From Mesorhizobium sp. ES1-4 (GTDB lineage: Bacteria > Pseudomonadota > Alphaproteobacteria > Rhizobiales > Rhizobiaceae), in NCBI RefSeq assembly GCF_020164745.1, contig NZ_JAIUGV010000002.1, positions 372,001 to 436,000 on the forward strand: a stretch of 64,000 nucleotides of DNA, written 5' to 3'. Of this stretch, positions 1 through 8,522 are shown in pieces; the stretch's first letter is position 1, and each line of letters opens with the position of its first letter. Made by a program: the position numbers and the translations under genes. The notes under the pieces are model-generated. The model ran no database searches. It saw nothing but the letters and a program-made list of their open reading frames with translations, and was not told where the DNA came from.

Positions 1-285
1 AACGCGCCTGGCGCAGTCCTCTTCGGCGGTTTATTCGCGATAATGGTCATATTGGCCCAGAATAAGTGGGCGAATGACGCGACCCCGATCCGTTCGGTTG
101 ATGCGGTCGGCGCAACGATCAAAAGTGTCCATTGGGACATAAACCCTACCATCTATACCCTATCTCTTGACAGCGATTCATCAGTTCTCATCGAGGACGA
201 CCGCCCTCACCTTATCGGGTCACATGTCGACATCGAGCGCGTTACGCGTGACAACGGCTTCGTTTTCTACCGGTTTGCCGATTGA
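1..285 (+). CDS. Small membrane-anchored hypothetical protein, 5' end outside window
   Basis: The frame is open from the first base, so the gene very probably starts upstream; an internal ATG at 43 is the first visible start. The visible N-terminal part (GAVLFGGLFAIMVILA) reads as a transmembrane segment and is followed by a soluble domain of about 65 residues. The C-terminal part (HLIGSHVDIER..) matches the end of the next gene (HMIGSTVQVER..), so the two look like tandem paralogues. No known family was recognised. The base use is visibly more A/T-rich than in the genes further right, which suggests accessory DNA. Confidence 0.6.
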   Translation, partial: NAPGAVLFGGLFAIMVILAQNKWANDATPIRSVDAVGATIKSVHWDINPTIYTLSLDSDSSVLIEDDRPHLIGSHVDIERVTRDNGFVFYRFAD

Positions 286-501
286 AGCATCGCCATCCGA
301 TGCGGATTGAGCGGCAGCATCATGAGAATGGCACGGATACATTCCGTTTGGTTTGTGAATAGCGGGCTTCGGCTAGCATGGCCGATGCCGATATGGAAAG
401 TACTCTGAATATTCCGGAAAGATCCTATTGAAGGGAGTTTCGTACCCTGCTTATTTATAAGGCATGGGGCGACAGGACTTTCTTTCAGGAACCGCTTGCT
501 T
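286..501. other. Spacer between the two paralogous genes
   Basis: I see no convincing gene in this stretch. It carries only a weak AGGA-like ribosome site just before the next gene, and no strong hairpin followed by a T-run. Confidence 0.4.
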
Positions 502-843
502 ATGATCAAGGAGGAGTATCGCGACATCGTTGTTGGCGTGGCTATGTTTTGCGCTCTTGTGCTTGGGCCGCTGGTCACTGTTGTAATGAGGCAACCGGAC
601 CCCGTAGTCGGCACGCAATCGGTGAAGGGCAGCGTCTATTATGTCACGACGATGCCCGTCAATCCAAAGACCGCCGTCGGCCAAGGGTTTCACTATAGAT
701 ATGAAGTCCGCCTCGAAGACACCGCCGAACTGATATTTGTCGATGGCGAGATCGAGGCCCCGCACATGATCGGTTCGACGGTCCAGGTCGAGCGGCAGCA
801 CCACAAGAGCGGCGCCGATACCTATCGGCTGGTCAATGGATAA
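502..843 (+). CDS. Small membrane-anchored hypothetical protein, paralogue of the preceding gene
   Basis: The protein has about 113 residues: a short charged N-terminus, one transmembrane helix (roughly residues 9-28) and a soluble domain. Its last 25 residues resemble those of the gene at the left edge. The start is uncertain: the ATG at 502 follows a purine-rich AGGA stretch by about 11 bases, and a TTG two codons upstream (496) would sit closer to it. Function unknown. The pair could be a periplasm-facing or extracytoplasmic domain family, but nothing nearby indicates a partner. Confidence 0.6.
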   Translation: MIKEEYRDIVVGVAMFCALVLGPLVTVVMRQPDPVVGTQSVKGSVYYVTTMPVNPKTAVGQGFHYRYEVRLEDTAELIFVDGEIEAPHMIGSTVQVERQHHKSGADTYRLVNG

Positions 844-850
844 GATGGGA

Positions 851-1792
851 TCATAGCCGCCCCAACCTCTCCACCAGCAGCGCGAAGAAACCATCATGGT
901 CGATGTCGCGCATCACCATGGCGTTCTTGGCCCGCTTGGTCACGCCCCACCAGTCGATCACGGTCATGCCCATGGTCAGTTCCGAGGCCGTTTCGATGCT
1001 GACGTTGCAACGGCGGCCCTTGAACAGGTCCGGCTTCAACAGATAGGCGATGACGCAGGGGTCGTGCAGCGGCCCGCCATCGGTGCCGTACTTCTCCTCG
1101 TCGTAACGCTCGAAGAATTCGAGCATGTCCGCCGTAGCGGTGCCGACCTTGCTGCCGAGCTTGCGGAACGCCTCGATGCGCTTGGATGTGGTCAGCGCCT
1201 TGTGGGTGACGTCGAGCGGCATCATCACGATCGGAATGCCGGACTTGAACACCAGATCGGCGGCCTGTGGATCGACATAGATGTTGAATTCGGCGGTCGG
1301 CGTGACATTGCCGCCTTCGAAGAAACCGCCGCCCATCAGCACGATTTCCTTGATGCGCGGTGCGATGCGCGGTTCGCGGATCAATGCCAGCGCGACGTTG
1401 GTGAGCGGCCCGAGTGAACAAAGCGTGATGGTGCCGCTCTCTTCCTCCATCAGCGTCTCGACGATGAAATCGACGGCATACTGCTCCTGCAGCTTCATCG
1501 TCGGGTCGGGCAGTTGCGGCCCGTTGAGGCCGGTCTTGCCATGCACTTCCTCGGCGGTGACCAGTTCGCGTGCCAACGGACGGATGGCGCCGGCATAGAC
1601 CTTGATATCAGGCCGGCCGGCCAGTTCGCAGATCTTGCGAGCGTTGTTTTCGGTGAGTTTCAGCGGCACGTTGCCGGCAACGGCTGATATGCCGACGATG
1701 TCCAGTTCGCTGCTGCCGAGCGCCAGCAGAATGGCGACGGCATCGTCCTGGCCGGGATCGGTGTCGATGATGATCTTGCGTGGTTGGGGCAT
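851..1792 (-). CDS. Nucleoside hydrolase (inosine-uridine preferring family)
   Basis: Predicted to cleave the N-glycosidic bond of nucleosides, releasing base and ribose for salvage. The N-terminal motif DTDPGQDD (about residues 9-16) is the family's Ca2+/ribose-binding signature, and GGPLHDPC near residue 240 carries the conserved active-site His-Asp. The start at 1792 gives 313 residues, the usual length of the family, and has AAGGA just upstream; longer in-frame extensions lack homology. It is a single gene, transcribed away from the hsp20 gene. Substrate preference cannot be read from the sequence. Confidence 0.93.
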   Translation of the reverse strand: MPQPRKIIIDTDPGQDDAVAILLALGSSELDIVGISAVAGNVPLKLTENNARKICELAGRPDIKVYAGAIRPLARELVTAEEVHGKTGLNGPQLPDPTMKLQEQYAVDFIVETLMEEESGTITLCSLGPLTNVALALIREPRIAPRIKEIVLMGGGFFEGGNVTPTAEFNIYVDPQAADLVFKSGIPIVMMPLDVTHKALTTSKRIEAFRKLGSKVGTATADMLEFFERYDEEKYGTDGGPLHDPCVIAYLLKPDLFKGRRCNVSIETASELTMGMTVIDWWGVTKRAKNAMVMRDIDHDGFFALLVERLGRL

Positions 1793-2035
1793 TTCAATTC
1801 CTTGTTTGGTGGCCATCAGCTCACCGGGCCGGTCGTGCGCCCGAAAGGACGCCAAACCGGCTGCAAGCTGCCGAACCGCTTGACGGGGAAACGGTCCCGG
1901 CCCGCGCGCTTCTCCTTGCATCCGCGCGTCGTTTCAAGCGCCATGTCGATTGTTCCTGTGAGTCCACGACCCGTTCCCTTTTGGGCTATTTCCGTGAGTC
2001 CGCGGCCTGGTCTCTTTGGACCGTTCTTTTGGTGG
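1793..2035. other. Intergenic region with an imperfect direct repeat
   Basis: The spacer between nucleoside hydrolase and hsp20 holds two imperfect copies of a unit beginning TTCC-GTGAGTCC (about 1953-1984 and 1989-2022, period near 37 bases). Each copy ends in a short C-run/G-run pair around TTT. No gene is supported here. The hsp20 promoter starts directly after it. Confidence 0.5.
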
Positions 2036-2064
2036 CTTGAACTTGGTCGCGGGGCGGACCATAT
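2036..2064 (+). promoter_or_regulatory. Predicted RpoH (sigma-32) heat-shock promoter of hsp20
   Basis: CTTGAA at 2036-2041 is separated by 17 bases from CCATAT at 2059-2064. This matches the alphaproteobacterial RpoH consensus (CTTGAA, 16-18 bases, CCATAT-like). It would start transcription near 2071, giving a leader of about 60 bases in front of the heat-shock gene. Confidence 0.75.
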
Positions 2065-2070
2065 CAAGGC

Positions 2071-2133
2071 CATCGGGAAAAATGCCATCCGGGTTTTTCC
2101 AGTTTATGTCGCTCTTGAGAGGACAGTGTAACC
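2071..2133 (+). ncRNA. ROSE-like RNA thermometer in the hsp20 leader
   Basis: The leader can fold into two hairpins. The first pairs GGAAAAA (2076-2082) with TTTTTCC (2094-2100). The second pairs TGTC (2107-2110) with GACA (2122-2125) and CTC (2112-2114) with GAG (2119-2121), leaving G2111 bulged. The second hairpin buries the AGAGGA ribosome site. The UCGCU segment with a bulged G opposite the Shine-Dalgarno sequence is the hallmark of rhizobial ROSE elements, which melt at heat-shock temperature. The element is short compared with many ROSE leaders, and the outer limits are inferred. Confidence 0.72.
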
Positions 2134-2559
2134 ATGAGCCGAATGACGCCTTTCTCCAGCCCGCTTCTCCTCGGCTTCGATGCCATGGAAAAGACGCTGG
2201 AGCGCCTGGCGAAGTCCGGCGACAGCTACCCTCCCTACAACATCGAGCGCCTGAGCGGTGCCGACGGCAGGGCCGAAAGGCTACGCATCACGTTGGCCGT
2301 GGCCGGTTTCGCTGAAAGCGATCTCGATGTGACTACCGAGGAAAACCAGTTGGTCGTGCGCGGCCGTCAAACCGACGACACCGAGCGCGAATTCCTTCAT
2401 CGCGGCATTGCCGCACGCCAGTTCCAGCGCTGCTTCGTGCTGGCCGACGGCATGCGCGTGATCGCGGCGGAGCTGAAGAACGGCCTGTTGTCGATCGATC
2501 TCGATCGGCCGGAATCCGAACGGCTGGTACGAAAAATAAACATATCGGTGAAAGACTAA
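2134..2559 (+). CDS. Hsp20 family small heat shock protein
   Basis: A 141-residue ATP-independent holdase chaperone of the IbpA type. The alpha-crystallin domain spans roughly residues 36-130, with the conserved core RITLAVAGFAESDL and the late strand motif ELKNGLLSIDL. The start ATG follows AGAGGA by ten bases, and that site lies inside the ROSE-like hairpin. A predicted RpoH promoter lies upstream, so both transcription and translation should respond to heat. The DUF1150 gene follows 75 bases downstream, a frequent pairing in rhizobia. Confidence 0.93.
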   Translation: MSRMTPFSSPLLLGFDAMEKTLERLAKSGDSYPPYNIERLSGADGRAERLRITLAVAGFAESDLDVTTEENQLVVRGRQTDDTEREFLHRGIAARQFQRCFVLADGMRVIAAELKNGLLSIDLDRPESERLVRKINISVKD

Positions 2560-2634
2560 CCTTACCGATGGCTCTCATGCGGGATGGCCTATGCCCCGGA
2601 AAAGGGCGGCGTCCTCGCGCCAAGGAGGCTTGAA

Positions 2635-2892
2635 ATGACCAGAACTGACGAAACCATCACAATGACCAACGGCGAATTCGCCCATCTCGGCGAAGGCTCG
2701 GTCGCCTATCTGCGCAAGGTCTCGAGCGACGAACTGCTCGGCCGCTTCCCGAACATCGGCGAAATCGCGCCTGGCCTGGAACTATGGGCCCTGTTTGCCG
2801 CCAATGGCCAGCCGATCCTGCTTTCCGATGCGCGTGACCGCGCGCTGGCCGGCGCCATGGAAAACGACCTGACCACCGTCGCCATTCATTAA
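2635..2892 (+). CDS. DUF1150 family protein
   Basis: An 85-residue protein typical of DUF1150, a small alphaproteobacterial family of unknown function, often found next to hsp20 genes. The start is chosen because AAGGAGG lies seven bases before the ATG at 2635; a longer frame from 2584 has no ribosome site. The central part (AYLRKVSSDELLGRFP) is the most typical stretch. Co-transcription with hsp20 is likely, so it may also be heat-inducible. Confidence 0.85.
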   Translation: MTRTDETITMTNGEFAHLGEGSVAYLRKVSSDELLGRFPNIGEIAPGLELWALFAANGQPILLSDARDRALAGAMENDLTTVAIH

Positions 2893-2919
2893 TTCAAGGC
2901 GAGCGGTTGACGGAAACGA

Positions 2920-2942
2920 AAGGGCCGCTCACGGCGGCCCTT
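2920..2942 (-). terminator. Hairpin terminator between convergent DUF1150 and ptsN
   Basis: A perfect 9-bp stem, AAGGGCCGC with GCGGCCCTT, encloses a 5-base loop. On the minus strand it is followed by a T-rich stretch (TTTCGTTT), so it most likely ends the ptsN transcript; on the plus strand the following T-run is poor. Confidence 0.6.
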
Positions 2943-2967
2943 GGGGATAATCTTAACAAAGATGGCT

Positions 2968-3432
2968 TCAGGCCGCGTGCGAGGCCTGGGTATCCGACAA
3001 AAGCGCGTGGATCGCCGTGGCGTCTCGCGTCCCCCTGATCTTGGCCACCGTGTCGGCGTCGCGCAGCACGCGCGCGATGCGCGACAGCGCCTTGAGGTGG
3101 TCGGCACCCGCCCCTTCGGGCGCCAGCAGCAGAAACACCAGATCGACCGGTTGGTCGTCCAGCGATTCGAAATCGACCGGCGTTTCCAGCCGGGCGAAAA
3201 CGCCGGCGATGCGCTTCACGCCGGCGAGCTTGCCGTGCGGGATGGCGATGCCGTTGCCGACGCCGGTCGAGCCCAAGCGCTCGCGCTGCAGGATGGTGTC
3301 GAACACTTCCCGTTCCGGAATGCCTGAAATCGCCGCCGCCCGCTCGGACAGCAATTGCAGGAGCTGCTTCTTGGAGTTCGCCTTCAACGCCGGCAAAATC
3401 GCCGGAACGCTGATAAGATCGCTCAGACCCAT
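2968..3432 (-). CDS. ptsN: PTS IIA-like nitrogen regulatory protein PtsN (EIIA-Ntr)
   Basis: A 154-residue protein of the EIIA fructose/mannitol-like fold. The phosphorylatable histidine is in the motif AIPHGK (about residue 66). In rhizobia EIIA-Ntr is the terminal acceptor of the nitrogen PTS and affects potassium transport, nitrogen metabolism and other processes by its phosphorylation state. The start at MGLSDLI follows AAGGA; a longer frame to 3471 lacks homology. It lies downstream of hpf and rpoN on the same strand, the classical arrangement. Confidence 0.95.
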   Translation of the reverse strand: MGLSDLISVPAILPALKANSKKQLLQLLSERAAAISGIPEREVFDTILQRERLGSTGVGNGIAIPHGKLAGVKRIAGVFARLETPVDFESLDDQPVDLVFLLLAPEGAGADHLKALSRIARVLRDADTVAKIRGTRDATAIHALLSDTQASHAA

Positions 3433-3489
3433 GCTTGAAAATCCTTGTTCGCCTGCCGCGCCAGTCCCCACCCCTCGTGCGGCCGGCTT

Positions 3490-4074
3490 TTATCCCTGTG
3501 CGACTTTGGTCGTGGACGGATCGATCCAGCCGATGTTTCCGTCGGGCCGGCGATAGACGATGTTGAGATGGTCGGTTCCGGCATTGCGGAAAACAAACAC
3601 CGGACTGTCCTTGGTATCGAGTTCGATCACGGCGGAGGCCACCGACATGGTCTTCAGCGTCATGGTCGATTCGGCGACGACGGCCGGTGCGAAATCCTCC
3701 GCGATCTCCTCATCGTCATCGGCAAGCGGCGCCATCACGGTATACGCGATGTCGGTCAGCTCGCCATTGCCATTGCCCAAATTGTGCGATTTCAGACGGC
3801 GCTTGTAGCGCCGAAGCCGGGTCTCCAGCCGATCGGCGGCGGCCTCGAAGGCGAGCGTCGGATCCTGGGCATCGCCGGTGGCCTGCAGCGAAGCGCCGGA
3901 ATCCAGCCGGATCATGCAGTCCGCCGAATAGCGCGAGCCCGATTTGATGACGGTGACGTGTCCCGCGAAGCCGCGATCAAAATATTTGCCGATCGCTTCA
4001 CCGACACGATCGTTGATGCGTGTGCGGAACGCATCGCCGATATCCATGTGTTTTCCCGATATGCGCAGATTCAT
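3490..4074 (-). CDS. hpf: Ribosome hibernation promoting factor, long form
   Basis: A 194-residue long HPF. The N-terminal S30AE domain (residues 1-100, starting LRISGKHMDIGDAF) binds the 30S subunit at the decoding region. After a variable acidic linker (about 115-130) comes the C-terminal dimerisation domain (about 135-190, VFVFRNAGTDHLNIVYRRPDG), which drives 100S ribosome dimers in stationary phase. A GGAAGG ribosome site precedes the ATG. It sits between rpoN and ptsN on the same strand. Confidence 0.95.
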   Translation of the reverse strand: MNLRISGKHMDIGDAFRTRINDRVGEAIGKYFDRGFAGHVTVIKSGSRYSADCMIRLDSGASLQATGDAQDPTLAFEAAADRLETRLRRYKRRLKSHNLGNGNGELTDIAYTVMAPLADDDEEIAEDFAPAVVAESTMTLKTMSVASAVIELDTKDSPVFVFRNAGTDHLNIVYRRPDGNIGWIDPSTTKVAQG

Positions 4075-4253
4075 CTGAAAACTGACCTTCCTTGCTCAGG
4101 CTTCAAACTGGCCCGAGTTTATACTCGTGATCCGTGCGCACAAGCTTTGCGGCGTCACTCGCGCCGATTTAAATCCGAACTTTCCGGTTGATCACAAGCC
4201 GCCTTTTGACCGTCCCGGGTCATTGTCGTGACGGACCATCCACTAGCGGGCAT

Positions 4254-4280
4254 GAAGCCCTTCTCATGCGGGCGGGCTTC
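4254..4280 (-). terminator. Hairpin between rpoN and hpf
   Basis: GAAGCCC (4254-4260) pairs with GGGCTTC (4274-4280) in the 264-base spacer between rpoN and hpf. There is no T-run, so it may be a weak terminator or processing hairpin rather than a full stop. Confidence 0.35.
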
Positions 4281-4338
4281 TAGCCACTTCACCGCGGCTT
4301 GTCAATGAAGCTCGAAGCTGTGGAAAATCGCGGCGTGT

Positions 4339-5865
4339 CTAGCGGCCGGCGCTGGCGAGCGCCCGCTTCTCGCGCCGGCGCTGCACCGACGAGGGAATAT
4401 TCATGCCTTCCCGATACTTGGCGACCGTACGCCGGGCGATATCGACGCCGCTTTCCCTCAGCATGTCGACGATAGCATCGTCCGACAGCACATCGACGGG
4501 CTTCTCCTCATCGATCATCTGCTTGATGCGGTCACGCACCGCTTCCGAGGAATGCGCATCGCCACCGCCCGATGCCGCGATCGAGGCGGTGAAGAAATAG
4601 CGCAGCTCGAACACGCCGCGCGGGGTGAGCATGTATTTGTTCGCGGTGACCCGGCTGACGGTCGATTCGTGCATGCCGATGGCGTCCGCCACCGTGCGCA
4701 GGTTGAGTGGCTTCAGATGGCGCACGCCATGGACGAGGAAGGCATCCTGCTGGCGCACGATTTCCGAGGCCACTTTCAGGATCGTCTTTGCCCGCTGGTC
4801 GAGGCTGCGTGTCAGCCAGTTGGCGTTCTGCAGGCACTCGGCCAGGAAATCCTTCTCCGCCTGGTTCTTCGCGTGCGGCGATACCTGGGCGAAATAGATA
4901 TGGTCGACCAGCACGCGCGGCAGCGTTTCGGCATTGAGTTCGACGGTCCAGCTGCCGTCATTGGCCGCGCGCACCTCGACATCGGCGACGATGCCATCGC
5001 TGGCGCCCCCTGAAAACGCCATGCCCGGCCGCGGGTCAAGCGCCCGGATCTCGGCCAGCATGTCGAGAAGGTCTTCCTCGTCGACGCCGCAGAGCCGCTT
5101 CAGCGTCTGGAAATCGCGCCGCGCCAGCAGTTCCAGATTGGCGACCAGGGTCTTCATCGCCGGATCGAGACGGTCACGCACGGCAAGCTGCAGCGAAAGG
5201 CATTCCGCGAGATCGCGGGCAAACAGGCCGGCCGGCTCGAAGCTCTGGCATACGGCCAGCACCTCGCCTACCGCCACCTCACCGGTGCCGAGCCGCGCGG
5301 CGATCTCCGCGACGTCGGCCCTGACATAGCCGGTCTCGTCGAGTCCATCGGCAAGATCTCCGGCGATCAGCCGCGCTACGGGATCAGTGAAGGCAAGTGC
5401 GATCTGCTCGCCGACATGGTCGCGCAGCGTGATCGCGCTCGCCGCCATGTCGCCGGCATCGAGCCCCTCGGAGAACGAGCCGCCGCCATTGCCCGAAGCC
5501 GATTTCCATTGCGCCGTCAGGTCGGGCCCCAGCCGCTCGCTGGTGCCGGGATCATCGGGAAACAGATTTTCCAGCGACGTATCGAGCTTCTCCGAGATCG
5601 CCTCGGCGCTCCATGCCGTCTCGTTCTCGAACCAGTCTCCATCGGAGGCTGGTTGCGGCTCTGTCTCGAGCTTCTGCGCCTGGTCACTCGCTGCATCGTC
5701 CTGCGGCTCGGCGCGCTCCAAAAGCGGGTTGCGCTCGATCTCCTCGTCGATGAAGTGCTCCAGCTCGGCATGGGTGAACTGCAGCAGCCGAATCGACTGC
5801 ATCAGCTGCGGCGTCATCACCAGCGACTGCGACTGTCGGAGCTGTAGTTTCGCCGCCAACGCCAT
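4339..5865 (-). CDS. rpoN: RNA polymerase sigma-54 factor RpoN
   Basis: A 508-residue sigma-54. Region I (residues 1-50, KLQLRQSQSLVMTPQLMQSI) contacts activators, an acidic variable region II follows (about 50-120), and region III has the core-binding and DNA-binding domains, ending in the RpoN box ARRTVAKYRE (about residue 478). It directs transcription from -24/-12 promoters (nitrogen assimilation, fixation, dicarboxylate uptake) with AAA+ activators. Its location after lptB and before hpf-ptsN is standard. No strong Shine-Dalgarno sequence lies close to the start; GGGAGG is 16 bases away. Confidence 0.97.
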   Translation of the reverse strand: MALAAKLQLRQSQSLVMTPQLMQSIRLLQFTHAELEHFIDEEIERNPLLERAEPQDDAASDQAQKLETEPQPASDGDWFENETAWSAEAISEKLDTSLENLFPDDPGTSERLGPDLTAQWKSASGNGGGSFSEGLDAGDMAASAITLRDHVGEQIALAFTDPVARLIAGDLADGLDETGYVRADVAEIAARLGTGEVAVGEVLAVCQSFEPAGLFARDLAECLSLQLAVRDRLDPAMKTLVANLELLARRDFQTLKRLCGVDEEDLLDMLAEIRALDPRPGMAFSGGASDGIVADVEVRAANDGSWTVELNAETLPRVLVDHIYFAQVSPHAKNQAEKDFLAECLQNANWLTRSLDQRAKTILKVASEIVRQQDAFLVHGVRHLKPLNLRTVADAIGMHESTVSRVTANKYMLTPRGVFELRYFFTASIAASGGGDAHSSEAVRDRIKQMIDEEKPVDVLSDDAIVDMLRESGVDIARRTVAKYREGMNIPSSVQRRREKRALASAGR

Positions 5866-6065
5866 GGCTCGGTTTCAAACGCCTCCCTCTACGCTCCCGG
5901 ACTTCCGGAAATGAATTTCGCAGCCGGCCATAGAAACTGGCCCGGCTTTTGCTTGTCAAGGCAAAGCCTAGCAGAACCCGCTTACCGGAGCGTTATCCTG
6001 CGGCAAAATCACGGAAAACAGGACCGTTCCGCACGAAAAATCGTGTCAGGAAACAAATTTCACGC

Positions 6066-6884
6066 TCAGAGCGTGAAACCCTCGCCGAGGTATAGCCGCC
6101 GCACATCGGCATTTGCCACGACTTCGTCTGCGCGGCCATGGGTCAGCACCTGGCCGGCATGGATGATGTAGGCCCGGTCGATCAGGCCGAGTGTCTCACG
6201 CACATTGTGGTCGGTGATGAGGACACCGATGCCGCGCGCCGTCAGGTGACGCACCAATTGCTGGATGTCGGCGACGGCGATCGGGTCGATGCCGGCGAAG
6301 GGCTCGTCGAGCAGCATGTAGGCCGGGCGCGTCGCCAGCGCGCGCGCGATTTCCAGGCGCCGCCTTTCGCCGCCCGAAAGCGACATGGACGGCGCCTTGC
6401 GCAGATGGCTGATGTGAAATTCCTCGAGCAGTTCGTCGAGATTGCGCTCGCGGACCTTGCGGTCCTTTTCGACCACTTCGAGCACGGCGCGGATGTTCTG
6501 CTCGACATTGAGGCCGCGGAAGATCGAGGCTTCCTGGGGCAGATAGCCGATGCCGAGGCGCGCGCGGCGATACATCGGCATCGAGGTGACGTCGAAGCCG
6601 TCGATCTCGATCGTGCCTTCGTCCACCGGCACCAGGCCCGTGACCATGTAGAAGCAGGTCGTCTTGCCGGCGCCGTTAGGGCCGAGTAGCCCGACGGCTT
6701 CGCCGGCGCGTACGCCCAGCGTGACGCCGCTGACGACCTTGCGGCCCTTGTAGCTCTTGGTCAGGCCCTTGGCGATCAAGGTTCCCTTGAACTTCGCCTT
6801 GTCGGCAGTGATCGTGGCCGGAGCCGAAACCTTGCCTGCGGCCCGTCCCGGAAGACGCGCCGTCAGCGATGACAGGCTGGCCAT
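6066..6884 (-). CDS. lptB: LPS export ABC transporter ATP-binding protein LptB
   Basis: A 272-residue ATPase that powers lipopolysaccharide extraction from the inner membrane with LptF/LptG. Walker A is GPNGAGKT, the signature is [15 protein letters not shown], and Walker B is [13 protein letters not shown] with a switch histidine in ITDHNVRET. About 30 residues precede the usual LptB start. The start codon overlaps the lptA stop as TGATG, indicating translational coupling. It ends the lptC-lptA-lptB run, and rpoN follows about 200 bases later. Confidence 0.95.
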   Translation of the reverse strand: MASLSSLTARLPGRAAGKVSAPATITADKAKFKGTLIAKGLTKSYKGRKVVSGVTLGVRAGEAVGLLGPNGAGKTTCFYMVTGLVPVDEGTIEIDGFDVTSMPMYRRARLGIGYLPQEASIFRGLNVEQNIRAVLEVVEKDRKVRERNLDELLEEFHISHLRKAPSMSLSGGERRRLEIARALATRPAYMLLDEPFAGIDPIAVADIQQLVRHLTARGIGVLITDHNVRETLGLIDRAYIIHAGQVLTHGRADEVVANADVRRLYLGEGFTL

Positions 6885-7477
6885 CAGGGGTTCGTCGCTC
6901 CCGATTTCGGCGGGGGTGTGATCGACATCTGGACACGCTGCCCGGCGCATGGATCGACCTGGGCGAGCCCGGTTTTCATCTGTACGGTGAGCTTGCAGCC
7001 GACCAGGACATTGTCATTTTGCGAAAGGACGACCTTTTTGCCCGAAAGCACCAGCACCTGGCTCTTCATGTCGAAGCTACCCTGATCGCCGGTCGCGACC
7101 TGCTGATCCGACTTGATGTAGACCCTGTCGGAGATCTCCAGGTGATCGATATTGGCCGAGCCTGTCATGGCCGCCGCCCCGGCTGCCTCGGCACCCTTCG
7201 CGCCCGCGTTGGGATCCTTGACGTAGTAGACCATCATCTTGCCAGCCTTCATCAGCGTCGGCCCCTGGACGACGGTGACGTTGCCCGTGAAGATGGCGAC
7301 ACTGTCGGCCTGGCGGACTTCCAGCTTGTCGCTTTCGATCTGTATCGGCTTGTCGCCGGCCAGCTTGAGACCCGACACCTGGCTGGCCGCACCGGACTGT
7401 GCCAGCGACGGCGCCAGCCCCAGCAGGAACAGCGCCGAAGTTGCGGCTGCAAGCCGTGTCGAACTATTGAGCCACAT
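6884..7477 (-). CDS. lptA: LPS transport periplasmic protein LptA
   Basis: A 197-residue periplasmic protein with an N-terminal signal peptide (about residues 1-26, ending near PSLAQ) and an OstA-like beta-jellyroll domain (about 45-165), which forms the bridge that carries LPS across the periplasm. Strand-like repeats such as [19 protein letters not shown] are typical. It overlaps the end of lptC by 14 bases and the start of lptB by one base, so the three genes are one operon. Confidence 0.92.
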   Translation of the reverse strand: MWLNSSTRLAAATSALFLLGLAPSLAQSGAASQVSGLKLAGDKPIQIESDKLEVRQADSVAIFTGNVTVVQGPTLMKAGKMMVYYVKDPNAGAKGAEAAGAAAMTGSANIDHLEISDRVYIKSDQQVATGDQGSFDMKSQVLVLSGKKVVLSQNDNVLVGCKLTVQMKTGLAQVDPCAGQRVQMSITPPPKSGATNP

Positions 7478-8177
7478 TCGCTTCTTCGCCCTTTGCCTCA
7501 GCCGCCTTCAGAACGGCGGGATCGATGTTGACACGAACCTTGTTCTCGAACACCAGAATCTTGCCATTGTCCTGGACCGACATCGAATCCGCCCTGATCT
7601 GCGACCCGCCACGGCTGACATCGACGGGATCGTCCGTCTTCATAGTGCCTTTGCCCATGTCGAGGAAGACCGATTTGAATTTGGCCTGCATGCCGTCGGT
7701 CGTGGTGATGGTGACGTCGCTGTTCAGTTTCATCGTATTGCCTTCGCGATCGTAGGTACCGTGCGAGGCCTTAACCACCGCGACATTATCGGGAGCGATC
7801 GGCACCTTGGCGTCGATGCCTTCGAGTTCGATGATCCCTTGCGCGCTCACATCCTGTATCGCCCGCAGCGCCGTCATCGAATAGGGCTGCTTCTGCTTGG
7901 TGAAACCACTGAGTTTGGGATTGGCCATCACCAGCTTGCCGTTGGAGAAGGCGGTGCCTTCCGCCTGCACCGCGACGGAGACGGGCGCGGCGAGGTAGGA
8001 ATAGACCGGGAAGGCGACGGCGATCAACGCCGCGGCCAAGGGCACGGCGAATTTGAGCACGCGCACGCGGCGCGAATGGCGCTGGGCGCGGTCGAAGGCC
8101 TCGCCCCGCGTCCAGCCGTCCGCCGGGGGAGCCAACTCCGTCTCCGGGCTGGTTGGTTCATTCGGTCGCGCTAACAT
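7464..8177 (-). CDS. lptC: LPS export system protein LptC
   Basis: A 237-residue inner-membrane-anchored protein. One transmembrane helix lies near residues 40-62 (VLKFAVPLAAALIAVAFPVY), followed by a periplasmic OstA-like domain that receives LPS from LptB2FG and passes it to LptA. The position directly upstream of lptA, overlapping it by 14 bases, supports the call more than the sequence, which is divergent in this family. AGAAG precedes the ATG. Confidence 0.87.
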   Translation of the reverse strand: MLARPNEPTSPETELAPPADGWTRGEAFDRAQRHSRRVRVLKFAVPLAAALIAVAFPVYSYLAAPVSVAVQAEGTAFSNGKLVMANPKLSGFTKQKQPYSMTALRAIQDVSAQGIIELEGIDAKVPIAPDNVAVVKASHGTYDREGNTMKLNSDVTITTTDGMQAKFKSVFLDMGKGTMKTDDPVDVSRGGSQIRADSMSVQDNGKILVFENKVRVNIDPAVLKAAEAKGEEANVAQ

Positions 8178-8522
8178 GACTGCTTTCTTCTAAAACCCTG
8201 CCCCCCGGAGCACCGCCTATAGGTGGGGGGCCGGTGCCTGCAAGCAAGCACAAGCCCACGAAAACCACAAAAATGTGACAACTGACTTTGTACAAACGAA
8301 AACAAGGTCCGCACAACAGCCGGTACTTCATAGCAGAAATGGACGTGCTTGCGCCGTTTTTTCATCGCGCCGCTTCTCCCCTTACCTTGCGTCGTTTGCG
8401 CTGGCCAGTCGCAACATGGACAGTGTTGGGCGGATTGCCGCGCCATGTGGAAGACGGAACTGCTTCCCGATAAGGACATCATGGTCTAAAAGCGTCCGTT
8501 CCCGCCCACCGTGAGGCTGACC
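8178..8522. other. Divergent intergenic region between lptC and sppA
   Basis: This stretch should hold the promoters of the lpt operon (minus) and sppA (plus), but no element is clear enough to name. It contains a strong palindrome near 8202-8232: six C residues, a CACC/GGTG stem around GCCTATA, then six G residues. Short open frames here look like chance. Confidence 0.45.

Noticed and set aside
267..897. Minus-strand open frames opposite the left-edge genes
   Set aside because: They lack ribosome sites and recognisable domains and lie opposite better-supported plus-strand genes.
8202..8232. Intrinsic terminator between lptC and sppA
   Set aside because: The genes diverge here, so no transcript should end; the palindrome has no T-run and is listed only as structure.
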